Assembly: GCA_913048115.1 (NCBI GenBank)
Contig: CAJWVI010000008.1
Coordinates: 1 to 57,609, forward strand
Direction of reading: 5' to 3'
Origin: an uncultured Flavobacteriaceae bacterium
GTDB lineage: Bacteria; Bacteroidota; Bacteroidia; Flavobacteriales; Flavobacteriaceae
Length of the DNA: 57,609 nt
The position numbers were made by a program, and so were the translations under genes. The notes beneath the pieces were generated by a model that saw only the letters and a list, made by a program, of their open reading frames with translations, was not told the DNA's origin and searched no databases. Position 1 is the stretch's first letter, and each line of letters begins with the position of its first letter. Positions 17,454 through 26,870 of the stretch are shown here, piece by piece.

Positions 17454-18857
17454 ATGAAAAATAGCAATCAAAAAATACTAATTATTGGGGCAGGGCTCTG
17501 CGGTAGCCTTTTAGCGCTTCGTATGGCGCAACGAGGATATCAAGTGCAATTAGTAGAAAAGCGTCCAGATCTACGAGATATTACTCAAGACGCGGGTCGC
17601 TCTATAAACCTATCACTTAGTGATCGTGGTTTAAAAGGATTGCGCTTAGCTGGTGTTGAAGAAGCTGCTTTAAAATTATGCATCCCTATGTATGGCCGTA
17701 TGATTCACGATGCCAAAGGAAATACATTTATGAGTAATTATAGTGGTAGAGATGGAGAATGCATCAATTCTATTTCAAGACCAGGACTAAATATGCTGCT
17801 ACTAGACCAAGCAGAAGCAATGCCTAATGTTTCATTAATTTTCAACAAAGGATGCACCCATATTGATTTAGAAAACGCAAGTGCAACCTTCGAAGATTAT
17901 AATACTAAAGAAGAAGTAACCTACAGTGGCGATATTGTTTTAGGAACCGATGGGGCTGGATCTGTAGTTCGTAAAGCCATGTTTGATAATAGAAAGCTAT
18001 TGTTTAGTTTTTCACAACAATGGCTCACCCATGGCTACAAAGAAATTACCATTCCAGCCACAGAAGATGGTGGGTATAGAACCGAAAAAGGAGCGCTACA
18101 TATCTGGCCACGTGGTGAAGACATGCTTATTGCACTTCCTAACCTAGACGGTAGTTTTACCGTTACATTATTTGCGCCATATGCCAACACCAAATACTGT
18201 CTTGATAATCTAACAACACCAGAGATGGTGACACAATACTTTAGCCAAGAATATCCTGACGCTATGGACTTAATGCCCAACTTAGTACAAGAATTTTTTG
18301 ACAACCCAACAGGACCTTTAGGCACTATACGCTGTTCTCCTTGGCATTGTTATGAAAAAACAGTATTGCTTGGAGACGCTGCACATGCAATTGTACCGTT
18401 TTATGGACAAGGCATGAATGCTAGTTTTGAAGATGTCTTTGTTTTTGATGAAATACTAAATAAGTTTGAAGGAGATTGGAAAACTGTTTTGTCTGAATAT
18501 GAAAAAGCACGCAAACAAGACACCGACGCTATTGCCAATCTAGCGCTAGATAATTTTCATGAAATGAAAGAGCACACAGCAAGTGCTTTGTTTCAAGAAA
18601 AACGAAAATTAGAAATGACCTTTGAGGGAGAATTTCCTAAAGAATATTTTAGTAAGTATTCTTTAGTTACTTTTAATGAAGATATTTCATACCATCAGGC
18701 AATGACTAGAGGCCGCGCACAGGACAAAACAATTTTAAAACTTTTGATTGACGGAAAGCTTCCAGACACCATGAATACTAGAGAAAAACTAACAGTAGTA
18801 CAAAAACAAACAAACGCAATGCTTCATGAAAGTGACATCGCCGGAAAATTAAAATAA
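17454..18857 (+). CDS. kmo: Kynurenine 3-monooxygenase
   Basis: FAD-dependent hydroxylation of kynurenine to 3-hydroxykynurenine with NADPH and oxygen. The 467-aa protein starts with the dinucleotide fold ILIIGAGLCGSLLA (about 7-20). It has the KMO-type GRSINLSLSDRG segment and the second FAD motif LLGDAAHAIVPFYGQGMN. The C terminus is membrane-associated in some homologues, but no strong transmembrane helix is obvious here. It lies between kynU and the RidA-type gene with gaps of 1 and 3 nt. Confidence 0.95.
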   Translation: MKNSNQKILIIGAGLCGSLLALRMAQRGYQVQLVEKRPDLRDITQDAGRSINLSLSDRGLKGLRLAGVEEAALKLCIPMYGRMIHDAKGNTFMSNYSGRDGECINSISRPGLNMLLLDQAEAMPNVSLIFNKGCTHIDLENASATFEDYNTKEEVTYSGDIVLGTDGAGSVVRKAMFDNRKLLFSFSQQWLTHGYKEITIPATEDGGYRTEKGALHIWPRGEDMLIALPNLDGSFTVTLFAPYANTKYCLDNLTTPEMVTQYFSQEYPDAMDLMPNLVQEFFDNPTGPLGTIRCSPWHCYEKTVLLGDAAHAIVPFYGQGMNASFEDVFVFDEILNKFEGDWKTVLSEYEKARKQDTDAIANLALDNFHEMKEHTASALFQEKRKLEMTFEGEFPKEYFSKYSLVTFNEDISYHQAMTRGRAQDKTILKLLIDGKLPDTMNTREKLTVVQKQTNAMLHESDIAGKLK

Positions 18858-18860
18858 ATT

Positions 18861-19274
18861 ATGGGAAGACTAGTTGAAGGAAAAGCAACACCAAGAGGCG
18901 CATATCCTCATATCAAAAGAGCAGGTGATTTTTTATTTGTGAGTGGTACGAGTTCTCGTCTTGCAGACAATACCATTGCAGGAGCAAATAAGATTGATGA
19001 AATGGGAACTATTTTCCTTGACATAAAAGAGCAAACTAGAGCCGTACTAAACAACATAAAAGATGTCTTAGCTACAGAGAATGCTAAGATGGAGGATGTT
19101 GTTGATGTAGGGAGTTTTTTGGTAAACATGAACGATTTTGGCGGATACAATCAAGTCTATGGGGAGTTCTTTAAAAAAGAAACTGGCCCTGCAAGAACAA
19201 CCGTTGCTGTGCACCAATTACCACATCCACATCTTGTCATTGAAATTAAAGTAACAGCCTATAAGCCTTTATAA
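18861..19274 (+). CDS. RidA-family protein, probable 2-aminomuconate deaminase
   Basis: The 137-aa protein has the RidA/YjgF fold with the conserved Arg in [13 protein letters not shown] and Glu in [14 protein letters not shown]. In the kynurenine context, and 3 nt after kmo, the best role is hydrolytic removal of the amino group from 2-aminomuconate to give 4-oxalocrotonate. A general 2-aminoacrylate/imine deaminase role cannot be excluded from sequence alone, but the [22 protein letters not shown] start resembles the pathway-specific members. Confidence 0.82.
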   Translation: MGRLVEGKATPRGAYPHIKRAGDFLFVSGTSSRLADNTIAGANKIDEMGTIFLDIKEQTRAVLNNIKDVLATENAKMEDVVDVGSFLVNMNDFGGYNQVYGEFFKKETGPARTTVAVHQLPHPHLVIEIKVTAYKPL

Positions 19275-19347
19275 AGGTAGAAATTTGAAATATTAAATTA
19301 ACTACAACACTTTATTGTTGGATTTAAAAAAATAATATCTCGTAGCT

Positions 19348-20802
19348 ATGGACTATTTAAAGAATTACATAAACGGAACCTATTGTGAGGCCATATCTGG
19401 TGCTTGGATAGATAATTACAATCCAAGTACCGGTGCCGTATATGCGCAAATCCCAGATGCGGATAACAAAGATATTGACGCAGCCTATAAAGCCGCTCAA
19501 GCTGCATTTCCATCATGGTCCACAGCTACTATTGAAACTAGAAGCAGGGTACTGTTAAAAATTGCAGACCTCATTGAAGTAAACTTAGATTCTCTGGCTG
19601 AGGCTGAGGCGAGAGATAACGGAAAACCGCTAAGTTTAGCCAAAGCTGTCGATATACCTAGAGCAAGTGCTAATTTTAGATTCTTCGGAAACGCTATTAC
19701 TCAATTTGCAAGTGAGGCGCATGAGAGTGTTGGCTTAAACACCATGAATTATACATTACGTCAACCCATTGGTGTTGTTGGGTGTATCTCTCCATGGAAC
19801 TTGCCCTTGTATTTATTTACCTGGAAGATAGCCCCTGCCCTAGCTGCAGGAAACTGTGTTGTTGCAAAACCAAGCGAAGTTACCCCCATGACAGCGTATT
19901 TATTAGGCGAAATTTGTACGGAAGCAGGACTTCCTCCAGGAGTACTAAACATTGTGCATGGAACAGGACCAAGCGCTGGGCAAGCTATAGTTGCTCATCC
20001 AAATATTAAAGCCATATCATTTACCGGAGGTACAGAAACTGGAGCACATATTGCAAGAACGGCAGCTCCTATGTTTAAAAAGCTTTCTTTAGAATTAGGG
20101 GGTAAAAACCCAAACCTCATCTTTGCAGATTGTAATTATGAGAAAATGCTTTCTGTAACAGTAAAGTCTTCTTTTGCCAATCAAGGGCAAATTTGTTTGT
20201 GTGGTAGTAGGATCTATGTAGAAGAAACGATCTATGAAGAGTTTAAAAAAGATTTTATCGCTAAGGTTTCGGCCTTAAAAGTGGGAAATCCTTTTGATGA
20301 TGACACAAACATAGGCGCCTTGGTTTCAAAACCACATATGGAGAAAGTACAATCATATATTAAAATAGCTCAAGAAGAAGGTGGTAGCATTTTATATGGC
20401 GGAGCACCTGTAACAGTGGCTGGAAGTGAAAATGGATATTACTTACAACCAACAATTATAGAAATAAAAGACAATGGGTGCCGCGTGAACCAGGAAGAAA
20501 TATTTGGCCCTGTTGTTACCATTATGCCATTTAAAACAGAAACAGAGGCCCTAGAGTTAGCTAATGGTGTAAAATATGGATTGTCTGCAACATTATGGAC
20601 GAGCAATATCGATAGAACCATGCGCCTTTCAGCGCAAATTCAGGCTGGAATAGTTTGGGTAAACACATGGCTCAATAGAGACCTGCGCACACCCTTTGGT
20701 GGGGTTAAACAAAGCGGCGTAGGAAGAGAGGGTGGCTTTGAGGCTTTGAAATTTTTTACAGAAGCAAAAAACGTTTGTATTTCCTATGATGCAGACATAT
20801 AA
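19348..20802 (+). CDS. Aldehyde dehydrogenase, probable 2-aminomuconate 6-semialdehyde dehydrogenase
   Basis: The 484-aa NAD-dependent aldehyde dehydrogenase has oxyanion Asn151 (SPWNLP), general base Glu249 (LELGGKNPN) and catalytic Cys283 (NQGQICLCGSR). The C-terminal WVNTWLNRDLRTPFGG resembles 2-aminomuconate or hydroxymuconate semialdehyde dehydrogenases. The location between a RidA-type deaminase and an ACMSD-type decarboxylase supports oxidation of 2-aminomuconate semialdehyde to 2-aminomuconate. The 73-nt gap upstream holds no clear terminator, so it probably belongs to the same transcript. Confidence 0.88.
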   Translation: MDYLKNYINGTYCEAISGAWIDNYNPSTGAVYAQIPDADNKDIDAAYKAAQAAFPSWSTATIETRSRVLLKIADLIEVNLDSLAEAEARDNGKPLSLAKAVDIPRASANFRFFGNAITQFASEAHESVGLNTMNYTLRQPIGVVGCISPWNLPLYLFTWKIAPALAAGNCVVAKPSEVTPMTAYLLGEICTEAGLPPGVLNIVHGTGPSAGQAIVAHPNIKAISFTGGTETGAHIARTAAPMFKKLSLELGGKNPNLIFADCNYEKMLSVTVKSSFANQGQICLCGSRIYVEETIYEEFKKDFIAKVSALKVGNPFDDDTNIGALVSKPHMEKVQSYIKIAQEEGGSILYGGAPVTVAGSENGYYLQPTIIEIKDNGCRVNQEEIFGPVVTIMPFKTETEALELANGVKYGLSATLWTSNIDRTMRLSAQIQAGIVWVNTWLNRDLRTPFGGVKQSGVGREGGFEALKFFTEAKNVCISYDADI

Positions 20803-20829
20803 CTGAATACTTAAAACATTGATACTAAA

Positions 20830-21621
20830 ATGAATATGAATTTAGACTTAAAAAATAAAAATGCCATGATCTGTGGAGGTACAGCGGGTATAGGAAAAGC
20901 AACAGCCATGCAATTGGCGGCTATGGGAGCAAGCATTACTATAGTAGCGAGAAATGAAGAGAAGTTAAAAGCAACAATAGCTCTGTTACCAACCCAAGAC
21001 AATCAAACACATGGGTACTTGGTTGCAGATTTTACAAAGCCAGCACAATTAAAAGCGCAAGTAACTTCGGCAGTCTCTAAAACAAACTATCATATTTTAT
21101 TAAACAATACAGGAGGCCCAAAAGGCGGACCTATTTTTAGTGCAGATACCTCAGAGTTCATCAACGCTTTTTCCATGCACTTAGAATGCAATCAAATCCT
21201 AGTACAAACCTTGGTTCCAGGAATGAAAGAAGATGCCTATGGAAGAATTATTAATGTAATATCTACTTCAGTGAAACAACCTATTGATGGTTTGGGAGTA
21301 AGCAACACCGTTCGTGGCGCAGTTGCCAGTTGGAGTAAAACCCTAGCCAATGAACTTGGGCAATACGGCATTACTGTTAATAATGTATTACCTGGATTTA
21401 CCGCTACAGATCGCTTAGCAAGTATTATTAGCAATGCAGCAAAACGCTTTGATGGTTCTGAAGAGAAAGCTAGCGCATTTATGAAAAGTATTGTGCCTGC
21501 AAAGCGTTTTGCAAAACCCGAAGAGGTTGCAAATGCGATTGCATTTTTAGCTAGCGACGCTGCCAGCTACATTAATGGTATTAATTTACCTGTTGATGGC
21601 GGAAGAACAAAAAGTTTGTAA
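20830..21621 (+). CDS. SDR-family oxidoreductase with altered active site
   Basis: The 263-aa Rossmann protein has the SDR cofactor motif GGTAGIG (16-22), LLNNTGG in place of NNAG, a Ser in VISTS and a C-terminal ASYINGINLPVDGG. Where a classical SDR has YxxxK, this protein has SNTVR at 158-162: the catalytic Tyr is Ser158 and the Lys is Arg162. It may therefore not be a normal dehydrogenase. It lies within the kynurenine cluster, 27 nt after the aldehyde dehydrogenase and 37 nt before the decarboxylase, yet the textbook pathway has no step for it. A different chemistry, a structural role, or activity on a side product are all possible. Confidence 0.85.
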   Translation: MNMNLDLKNKNAMICGGTAGIGKATAMQLAAMGASITIVARNEEKLKATIALLPTQDNQTHGYLVADFTKPAQLKAQVTSAVSKTNYHILLNNTGGPKGGPIFSADTSEFINAFSMHLECNQILVQTLVPGMKEDAYGRIINVISTSVKQPIDGLGVSNTVRGAVASWSKTLANELGQYGITVNNVLPGFTATDRLASIISNAAKRFDGSEEKASAFMKSIVPAKRFAKPEEVANAIAFLASDAASYINGINLPVDGGRTKSL

Positions 21622-21658
21622 CTTTAACCCATCTAAATAACCTCTCACAACCTCCATC

Positions 21659-22750
21659 ATGAGCAAAAAGAAACTACGTATTAACGGTCATTCACATTTA
21701 CTACCTTACCCAGAAGACATTCCTCAGTTCATGAAAGACAAAGGTATTTTTTGGGTAGATAAAGACCGAAAGTTTATGTTGCAAAAAGATTGGAGTCGTC
21801 CCGTAACAGACTCTAGTTTTTTCTTGGACGAAAAACTAGCCTGGATGGAACACAATAAAATTGACCATGCTGTTGTACTAAATCTGTCACAACTCTACGG
21901 AAACGGTCTGCGGGTTGAAGAAATGAAACAAGCATTGCGTTTCCAGAATGATTTTAATGCAAAAGTGCAGCGAGATAATCCGTCAAAATTTACCACAGGA
22001 TTTGTAGTACACCCAGGTTTTGTAAGAGGTGCTTGTTGGGAAATTGAACGCTGTGTAGAAGAATTAGGCATGCAGCTACTATGCCTACCAACACACTATA
22101 TGGATACCATTGGTACCTGGCGTTGTATTTTTGATGAAGAAAATGAGCCTATTTTTGAATTGGCCAATAAATATAACCTGGCTATTGAAATACATCCTTA
22201 TGATGGAGAGAAGTTTATCAAACTAGAAAACACCTCTTGGCGTTTTCATTTAATATGGATGTTAGCGCAATGCGCAGATGCATATCACTTTTTAACCTTA
22301 AATGGCTATGCAGATAAGTTCCCAAATATGCGTACATGTTTTGCACATGGAGGACAACTAGCACAAATGAATTTAGGAAGACGCATACAAGGTTTTGATG
22401 GAAGACCAGACTTGTTTGAAGGTAAAGAACATCCAAGAAAATCTGTAGGACATAAAAATATTTTCTTTGACACCCTTGTACATGACACAGGTGGTCTTGA
22501 ATTACTCGTTAAAAATCAAGGATCCCAACAAGTAGTTATGGGCCTAGATGACCCATACCCATTGGGTGAAATGGAAAGTGAGCAACAATCATCATACCCA
22601 GGAAAGATTTTAGACTTGGCTATGGAGAGAAAGATCCTCACCCCTACAGAATGTGATGCTATCTGGGAAGACAATGTGATACAGTGGCTTTGTGGGGATA
22701 ATCCAACCGTAAAACAAAAATTAGTAGCTAGAATCTTAGGAAACTCCTAA
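21659..22750 (+). CDS. Amidohydrolase, probable 2-amino-3-carboxymuconate-6-semialdehyde decarboxylase (ACMSD)
   Basis: The 363-aa metal-dependent TIM-barrel protein has the ligand set expected for ACMSD: His11 and His13 (NGHSH), His179 (EIHPYDG), His230 (FAHGG) and Asp297 (GLDDPYPLGE). The spacing closely follows that of the Pseudomonas enzyme. It would decarboxylate the ring-opened product of 3-hydroxyanthranilate, steering flux away from quinolinate/NAD synthesis and into full breakdown. It lies in the same run as kynU and kmo, and 15 nt before the O-methyltransferase gene. Confidence 0.88.
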   Translation: MSKKKLRINGHSHLLPYPEDIPQFMKDKGIFWVDKDRKFMLQKDWSRPVTDSSFFLDEKLAWMEHNKIDHAVVLNLSQLYGNGLRVEEMKQALRFQNDFNAKVQRDNPSKFTTGFVVHPGFVRGACWEIERCVEELGMQLLCLPTHYMDTIGTWRCIFDEENEPIFELANKYNLAIEIHPYDGEKFIKLENTSWRFHLIWMLAQCADAYHFLTLNGYADKFPNMRTCFAHGGQLAQMNLGRRIQGFDGRPDLFEGKEHPRKSVGHKNIFFDTLVHDTGGLELLVKNQGSQQVVMGLDDPYPLGEMESEQQSSYPGKILDLAMERKILTPTECDAIWEDNVIQWLCGDNPTVKQKLVARILGNS

Positions 22751-22765
22751 ACAAAATAAAAAACA

Positions 22766-23407
22766 GTGCATTTCCTGCCAGAAAATATTGATCAATACGC
22801 TGTGAGCCATTCACAAACTGAGCCAGAATTATTACAACAGCTCACTAAAGAAACATGGCAAAAAGTATTAGCGCCACGAATGTCTAGTGGCCACTATCAA
22901 GGGCGCGTGTTGAGTATGATTTCCAAATTAATCAATCCTAAAAACATTCTTGAAATTGGCACCTATACAGGATACGCTGCCCTTTGCCTTGCAGAAGGTA
23001 TGCAGCAAAATGGAATACTTCATACCATAGACATCAATGAAGAGCTGTATGACATTCAACGTAAGTATTTTGACGCCTCTGGATTTGGGAACCGCATGAA
23101 ACAACACATTGGTAATGCTGTAGAGATTATCCCTAGGTTAACAACACCTTTTGATTTAATTTTTATAGACGCAGACAAAAGTAATTATGCTACGTATCTA
23201 AAATTGCTCCTGCCTAGCTTACAATCTGGTGCTGTTATTTTAAGTGATAATGTATTATGGAGTGGTAAAGTTGTAGAGCAATTAAACCCAAAAGACAAGG
23301 ACACTAAGGCGCTACTCAAATACAACAAATTACTTAACGAGCATCACAAACTTGAAACAGTGTTACTACCTATTAGAGATGGCCTAACTATTAGTAGAGT
23401 AAAATAA
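22766..23407 (+). CDS. SAM-dependent O-methyltransferase (caffeoyl-CoA OMT-like family)
   Basis: The 213-aa class I methyltransferase starts at GTG (reading MHFLPENIDQY), which gives the usual family start. The SAM site is ILEIGTYTGYAALCLA (61-76), then HTIDINEE. The metal/catalytic positions are FIDADKSNY (Asp135, Lys138) and LSDNVLWSG (Asp161, Asn162). It is the last gene of the kynurenine run. The substrate is not evident; a catechol-like metabolite is plausible, but it may be a passenger. Confidence 0.88.
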   Translation: MHFLPENIDQYAVSHSQTEPELLQQLTKETWQKVLAPRMSSGHYQGRVLSMISKLINPKNILEIGTYTGYAALCLAEGMQQNGILHTIDINEELYDIQRKYFDASGFGNRMKQHIGNAVEIIPRLTTPFDLIFIDADKSNYATYLKLLLPSLQSGAVILSDNVLWSGKVVEQLNPKDKDTKALLKYNKLLNEHHKLETVLLPIRDGLTISRVK

Positions 23408-23475
23408 CAAGCACAGAACACCAAGGTGTTAGAAAATAATTTGCAGCACCCTTAAAACATCTCTAGAAGATGTTA

Positions 23476-24030
23476 TTATATGTTTCTTATACTATATCTT
23501 GTAATTCTAAAGCCTTGAACAGCCAAGATAATACCAACTACTGCGCCTGATAGTATATCACTAGGAAAATGAACCCCCACATAGATTCTACTCACAACAA
23601 AGATTATTGGCCATGCATATGCCAAATAGATCCAAGAATTAAAACGCCTAATGGCAAGCACCAAAAAAGTGACAATACAAAAACTAGATGAAGCATGCCC
23701 TGAAAAGAAGCTATATGTGGCAGGATCTTGCAAGACCCGAATCAGTCCTGAAAGCTCGGTAATATTATTTGGGCGAATGCGAGCCACATATATTTTAGTG
23801 AGATCTGTAAGAGCAAGAGTAACTAGAAATGTAACAATGGCTCCCAGCAACATCGCCAATCCCTTTTTTCCTTTGTGGTAATACAGTACAATAATGCAAA
23901 AATAAATAAAAAGTGGTATCCAACTTTCTATTTGAGTTGCAAAGATCCAGAAAACATCATAGGGTTCTTTACCCAGATTATTGAGCCAAACAAGAAGGTC
24001 TTGATCCCAATATACCCATGAGGTAAGCAT
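23476..24030 (-). CDS. PAP2-family membrane phosphatase
   Basis: The 184-aa membrane protein has the three PAP2 motifs: KIYVARIRP (Lys79 to Pro87), FFSGHAS (about 108-114) and SRIYVGVHFPSD (Ser147, Arg148, His154, Asp158). Several hydrophobic helices surround them. Such enzymes dephosphorylate undecaprenyl pyrophosphate or other lipid phosphates at the outer face of the inner membrane; the substrate here is not known. Its ATG overlaps the tatA stop by one base (TAATG), so the two are translationally coupled. Confidence 0.88.
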   Translation of the reverse strand: MLTSWVYWDQDLLVWLNNLGKEPYDVFWIFATQIESWIPLFIYFCIIVLYYHKGKKGLAMLLGAIVTFLVTLALTDLTKIYVARIRPNNITELSGLIRVLQDPATYSFFSGHASSSFCIVTFLVLAIRRFNSWIYLAYAWPIIFVVSRIYVGVHFPSDILSGAVVGIILAVQGFRITRYSIRNI

Positions 24031-24314
24031 TAAAATTTACGTTTGATAGACCCACCAAAATCTTCAACATCATCTTTGATTTTCTTCAACCCTTTAGAAA
24101 CATCTTTAGTAATATCAAGATCAAGTCCCTGTTTGTCTGCAGTCTTGGATATTTCAGACTTAATATCATTGGTTGCATCTTTAACTTGACGCATGCCTTT
24201 ACCTAAACCACGGGCGATTTCAGGAATTTTATCAGCACCAAAAATAAGAAGCACAAAAAAAAGAATGAATCCTATTTCTGCACCACTAATAAATAATAAA
24301 TGAAGCTGTATCAT
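24030..24314 (-). CDS. tatA: Sec-independent protein translocase TatA/TatE-type subunit
   Basis: The 94-aa protein has one N-terminal transmembrane helix (about 9-25, GAEIGFILFFVLLIFGADKIPE), the hinge, and the amphipathic helix IARGLGKGMRQVKDATNDI followed by a charged tail. It forms the Tat pore with TatC (not in this window). TATCTTTG on the minus strand (24319-24326) ends 4 nt before the ATG, so the message is probably leaderless. It is coupled to the PAP2 gene by a one-base overlap. Confidence 0.92.
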   Translation of the reverse strand: MIQLHLLFISGAEIGFILFFVLLIFGADKIPEIARGLGKGMRQVKDATNDIKSEISKTADKQGLDLDITKDVSKGLKKIKDDVEDFGGSIKRKF

Positions 24315-24318
24315 ACTA

Positions 24319-24326
24319 CAAAGATA
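24319..24326 (-). promoter_or_regulatory. -7 promoter box of tatA
   Basis: On the minus strand CAAAGATA reads TATCTTTG, a perfect -7 match, 4 nt before the tatA ATG. It would place the transcript start at or next to the start codon. Confidence 0.5.
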
Positions 24327-24410
24327 GGGAGAAATCAGAATTTTAAATTCAGAAATTCAAATTAAATTTAAACCTAACAAACACAACAACACCCTAGTGG
24401 GAAAATTCCT

Positions 24411-24444
24411 AAAAAAAAAACCCGCTACAGACTTGTAACGGGTT
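24411..24444 (-). terminator. Terminator of the M1 peptidase gene
   Basis: Read on the minus strand, AACCCGTTACA and TGTAGCGGGTT form an 11-bp stem with one G-U pair around a 4-nt loop, followed by a run of ten T. It lies about 60 nt after the peptidase stop. Confidence 0.85.
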
Positions 24445-24502
24445 TTGTGTGAGGGTGTTTTTAATCACTAGCACTACTTGAGTATTGCTGCAATGTGAAG
24501 AA

Positions 24503-26806
24503 CTAGTTCTTAGCTTTATCCTTGAAACTTTTAAATTCACCTAACTTTTTACGCTTTGGCCATGCGTTGTTTGCTGTATCAATATCTGCAGTCTCCTCAT
24601 CTGGATCTACCATGATTTTGATAATCTCCATTTCTGAAGCTATAACTTTACGAACCTCTGCATCATTCTTTCTCCAAATCTGTGCTGGAAATGTTTCTCG
24701 TTTTGTACTACCATCACTGTAGGTGTACTCAACAATAATTGGCATAGGGATTCCTCCCGGCTTCTCAAAGGTTACATCATAGAAAAAATTAGGATTTTTA
24801 AGGCTTGCTCTATCTTCAGGACTCATATTGTCCATAATATAAGTTTGTAGCGTAGTAACATCATTAAGGGTTTGGGTTTTCATTTGTTCTTCAAAATCCT
24901 CACTTCCCTCCTCTATAAGGTAAACTAATGGGGGTAAGTCACTCTCTTTCATTCCACGAGATTCCATCATATCTCTTACTTCTTTAGTCATTTTTGAGCT
25001 TACGTAAAACTTCTTCACATCTTTTACTCCAATATCTGTATAGTCTGTGCTGTAGAACCATGACCTCCAAAACCAATCTAAATCAACTGCAGATGCATCT
25101 TCCATAGTACGAAAAAAGTCTTCTGGGGTTGGGTGCTTAAACATCCAACGTTGAGAGTAGGTTCTAAATGCATGATCAAACAACTCACGACCCATAATAG
25201 TTTCGCGCAAAATATTTAAACCAGTTGCAGGCTTAGAATATGCGTTAGATCCAAAACTGTAGGTATTTAATCCTTTTGTCATTATAGGAGCAATAAAGTC
25301 TTGATCTCCTCCCATGTAGTTTACAATTTTACTTGCAGGTCCACGACGGGAAGGATATGCTTTATTTGGAGCAATAGCATCTGGATACCACTCCCCAAAA
25401 TCTTGTTCTGCAACATACTGTACAAAAGTGTTTAAACCTTCATCCATCCAGGTCCATTGACGTTCGTCACTATTTACGATCATAGGGAAATAATTATGTC
25501 CTACTTCATGAATTATAACACTCATCATACCATATTTAACACGTTCAGTGTAGGCACCGTCAGAGTCTGGTCTTCCATAGTTCCAACAAATCATAGGATA
25601 TTCCATCCCCTGACCTTTTGCATGTACAGAGATTGCTTTGTGGTACGGATAGTCAAAAGTCATTCTTGAGTAAGACTTTAATGTACTCGCTACAACCTTT
25701 GTAGAATAATCTTCCCACAATGGGTTTCCTTCTGGCGGATATAGAGACACAGCCATTACGTCTTTTTCTCCTACTTTAACAGCCATCATATCCCAGATAA
25801 AGCGTCTTGATGTTGCAAAACCATAATCTCGCACATTTTCTGCTTTAAACTTCCAAGTTTTGGTTGCTTTTACATTTGTTTTTGAGGCAGCTTCTGCCTC
25901 TTCTTGCGTTACAATAATTACCGGTGTTTCGTATGATTTTTTTGCTTCCTCATAACGGCGCATCATGGTTTTACTGAAAATTTCTTTTCTATTGGTAAGA
26001 ACTCCTGTAGCATCCATGGTATGATCTGCAGGAACAGTGATGTTTACATCATAATCTCCAAAAGGCAATGCAAATTCATCACGGCCCCAGAATTGACTAT
26101 TTTGCCACCCTTCTACATCGCTGTATACTGCCATGCGAGGAAAAAACTGTGCAATTACATATCCTTTATTGCCATCATCAAATACTTCATATCCACTACG
26201 AGCTCTATCTATGGTGTGGTTTACAACATTATACCACCATTTTATATCAAAAGAATAACTGTCTCCTGGTTGCATTGCATTAGGAATATCGATACGCATC
26301 ATGGTTCGGTTAACTATGTACTGTAGATCATTTCCTTTGCGATCTTTTACATAATCAATCTTAAAACCACCGTCAAAAGCTTGACCCATGAAGCTGTTTA
26401 CGAAGGAGCTTGCTTGTTGCGCAGGTGATGCTCCATTTGCTTCTATTAACGAACTCTTAGAATCTGAAGCACGAACATTTTGATCTAATTGTACCCAAAG
26501 GTATTCTAGAACATCTGGTGAATTATTGGTGTATGTTATGGTTTCTGTACCATAAAGTACAGCAGTATCATCATTCAACACAATATCCATTTTGTAATCT
26601 GCCTGTTGTTGGTAATAAGCAGGTCCGGGAGCTCCACTTGCAGACCTATATTGGTTTGGCGAAGAAAACTCTTGATACAACTGCTTAAAACGGTTGTTGT
26701 TCAAGTGTCCTGGTTTGCGAGTCTCTGTAGTCTCTGCATCTTGTGCTTGCGCAAATCCTGCAGAAGAAACTATTAAAATAAATGATAAAAACTTTAGTAT
26801 TTTCAT
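24503..26806 (-). CDS. Exported M1-family zinc metallopeptidase
   Basis: The 767-aa protein starts MKILKFLSFILIVSSAGFAQAQ, a clean signal peptide; an ATG ten codons earlier is rejected because it would spoil this. The M1 zinc site is HEVGHN with His433, Glu434 and His437, then Glu456 in WMDEGLN (HExxH-x18-E). GMEYPM, about 30-50 residues earlier, replaces the usual GxMEN substrate motif. It probably trims peptides in the periplasm or at the surface. TATTTTTG (minus, 26834-26841) supplies its own promoter downstream of the DUF6702 gene. Confidence 0.92.
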   Translation of the reverse strand: MKILKFLSFILIVSSAGFAQAQDAETTETRKPGHLNNNRFKQLYQEFSSPNQYRSASGAPGPAYYQQQADYKMDIVLNDDTAVLYGTETITYTNNSPDVLEYLWVQLDQNVRASDSKSSLIEANGASPAQQASSFVNSFMGQAFDGGFKIDYVKDRKGNDLQYIVNRTMMRIDIPNAMQPGDSYSFDIKWWYNVVNHTIDRARSGYEVFDDGNKGYVIAQFFPRMAVYSDVEGWQNSQFWGRDEFALPFGDYDVNITVPADHTMDATGVLTNRKEIFSKTMMRRYEEAKKSYETPVIIVTQEEAEAASKTNVKATKTWKFKAENVRDYGFATSRRFIWDMMAVKVGEKDVMAVSLYPPEGNPLWEDYSTKVVASTLKSYSRMTFDYPYHKAISVHAKGQGMEYPMICWNYGRPDSDGAYTERVKYGMMSVIIHEVGHNYFPMIVNSDERQWTWMDEGLNTFVQYVAEQDFGEWYPDAIAPNKAYPSRRGPASKIVNYMGGDQDFIAPIMTKGLNTYSFGSNAYSKPATGLNILRETIMGRELFDHAFRTYSQRWMFKHPTPEDFFRTMEDASAVDLDWFWRSWFYSTDYTDIGVKDVKKFYVSSKMTKEVRDMMESRGMKESDLPPLVYLIEEGSEDFEEQMKTQTLNDVTTLQTYIMDNMSPEDRASLKNPNFFYDVTFEKPGGIPMPIIVEYTYSDGSTKRETFPAQIWRKNDAEVRKVIASEMEIIKIMVDPDEETADIDTANNAWPKRKKLGEFKSFKDKAKN

Positions 26807-26833
26807 GGCGTTGTTTTTTTGTAAAAAAGTATT

Positions 26834-26841
26834 CAAAAATA
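26834..26841 (-). promoter_or_regulatory. -7 promoter box of the M1 peptidase gene
   Basis: CAAAAATA on the plus strand reads TATTTTTG on the minus strand, 27 nt before the M1 start. The 64-nt gap to the upstream gene makes a separate promoter plausible. Confidence 0.5.
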
Positions 26842-26870
26842 GCCTAATAAGTGGCGTATTGTGTGTGTTA

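Noticed and set aside
23456-23474. Hairpin AACATCT/AGATGTT between the methyltransferase and PAP2 genes
   Set aside because: The stem is short and no T tract follows in either direction, so I do not call it a terminator.
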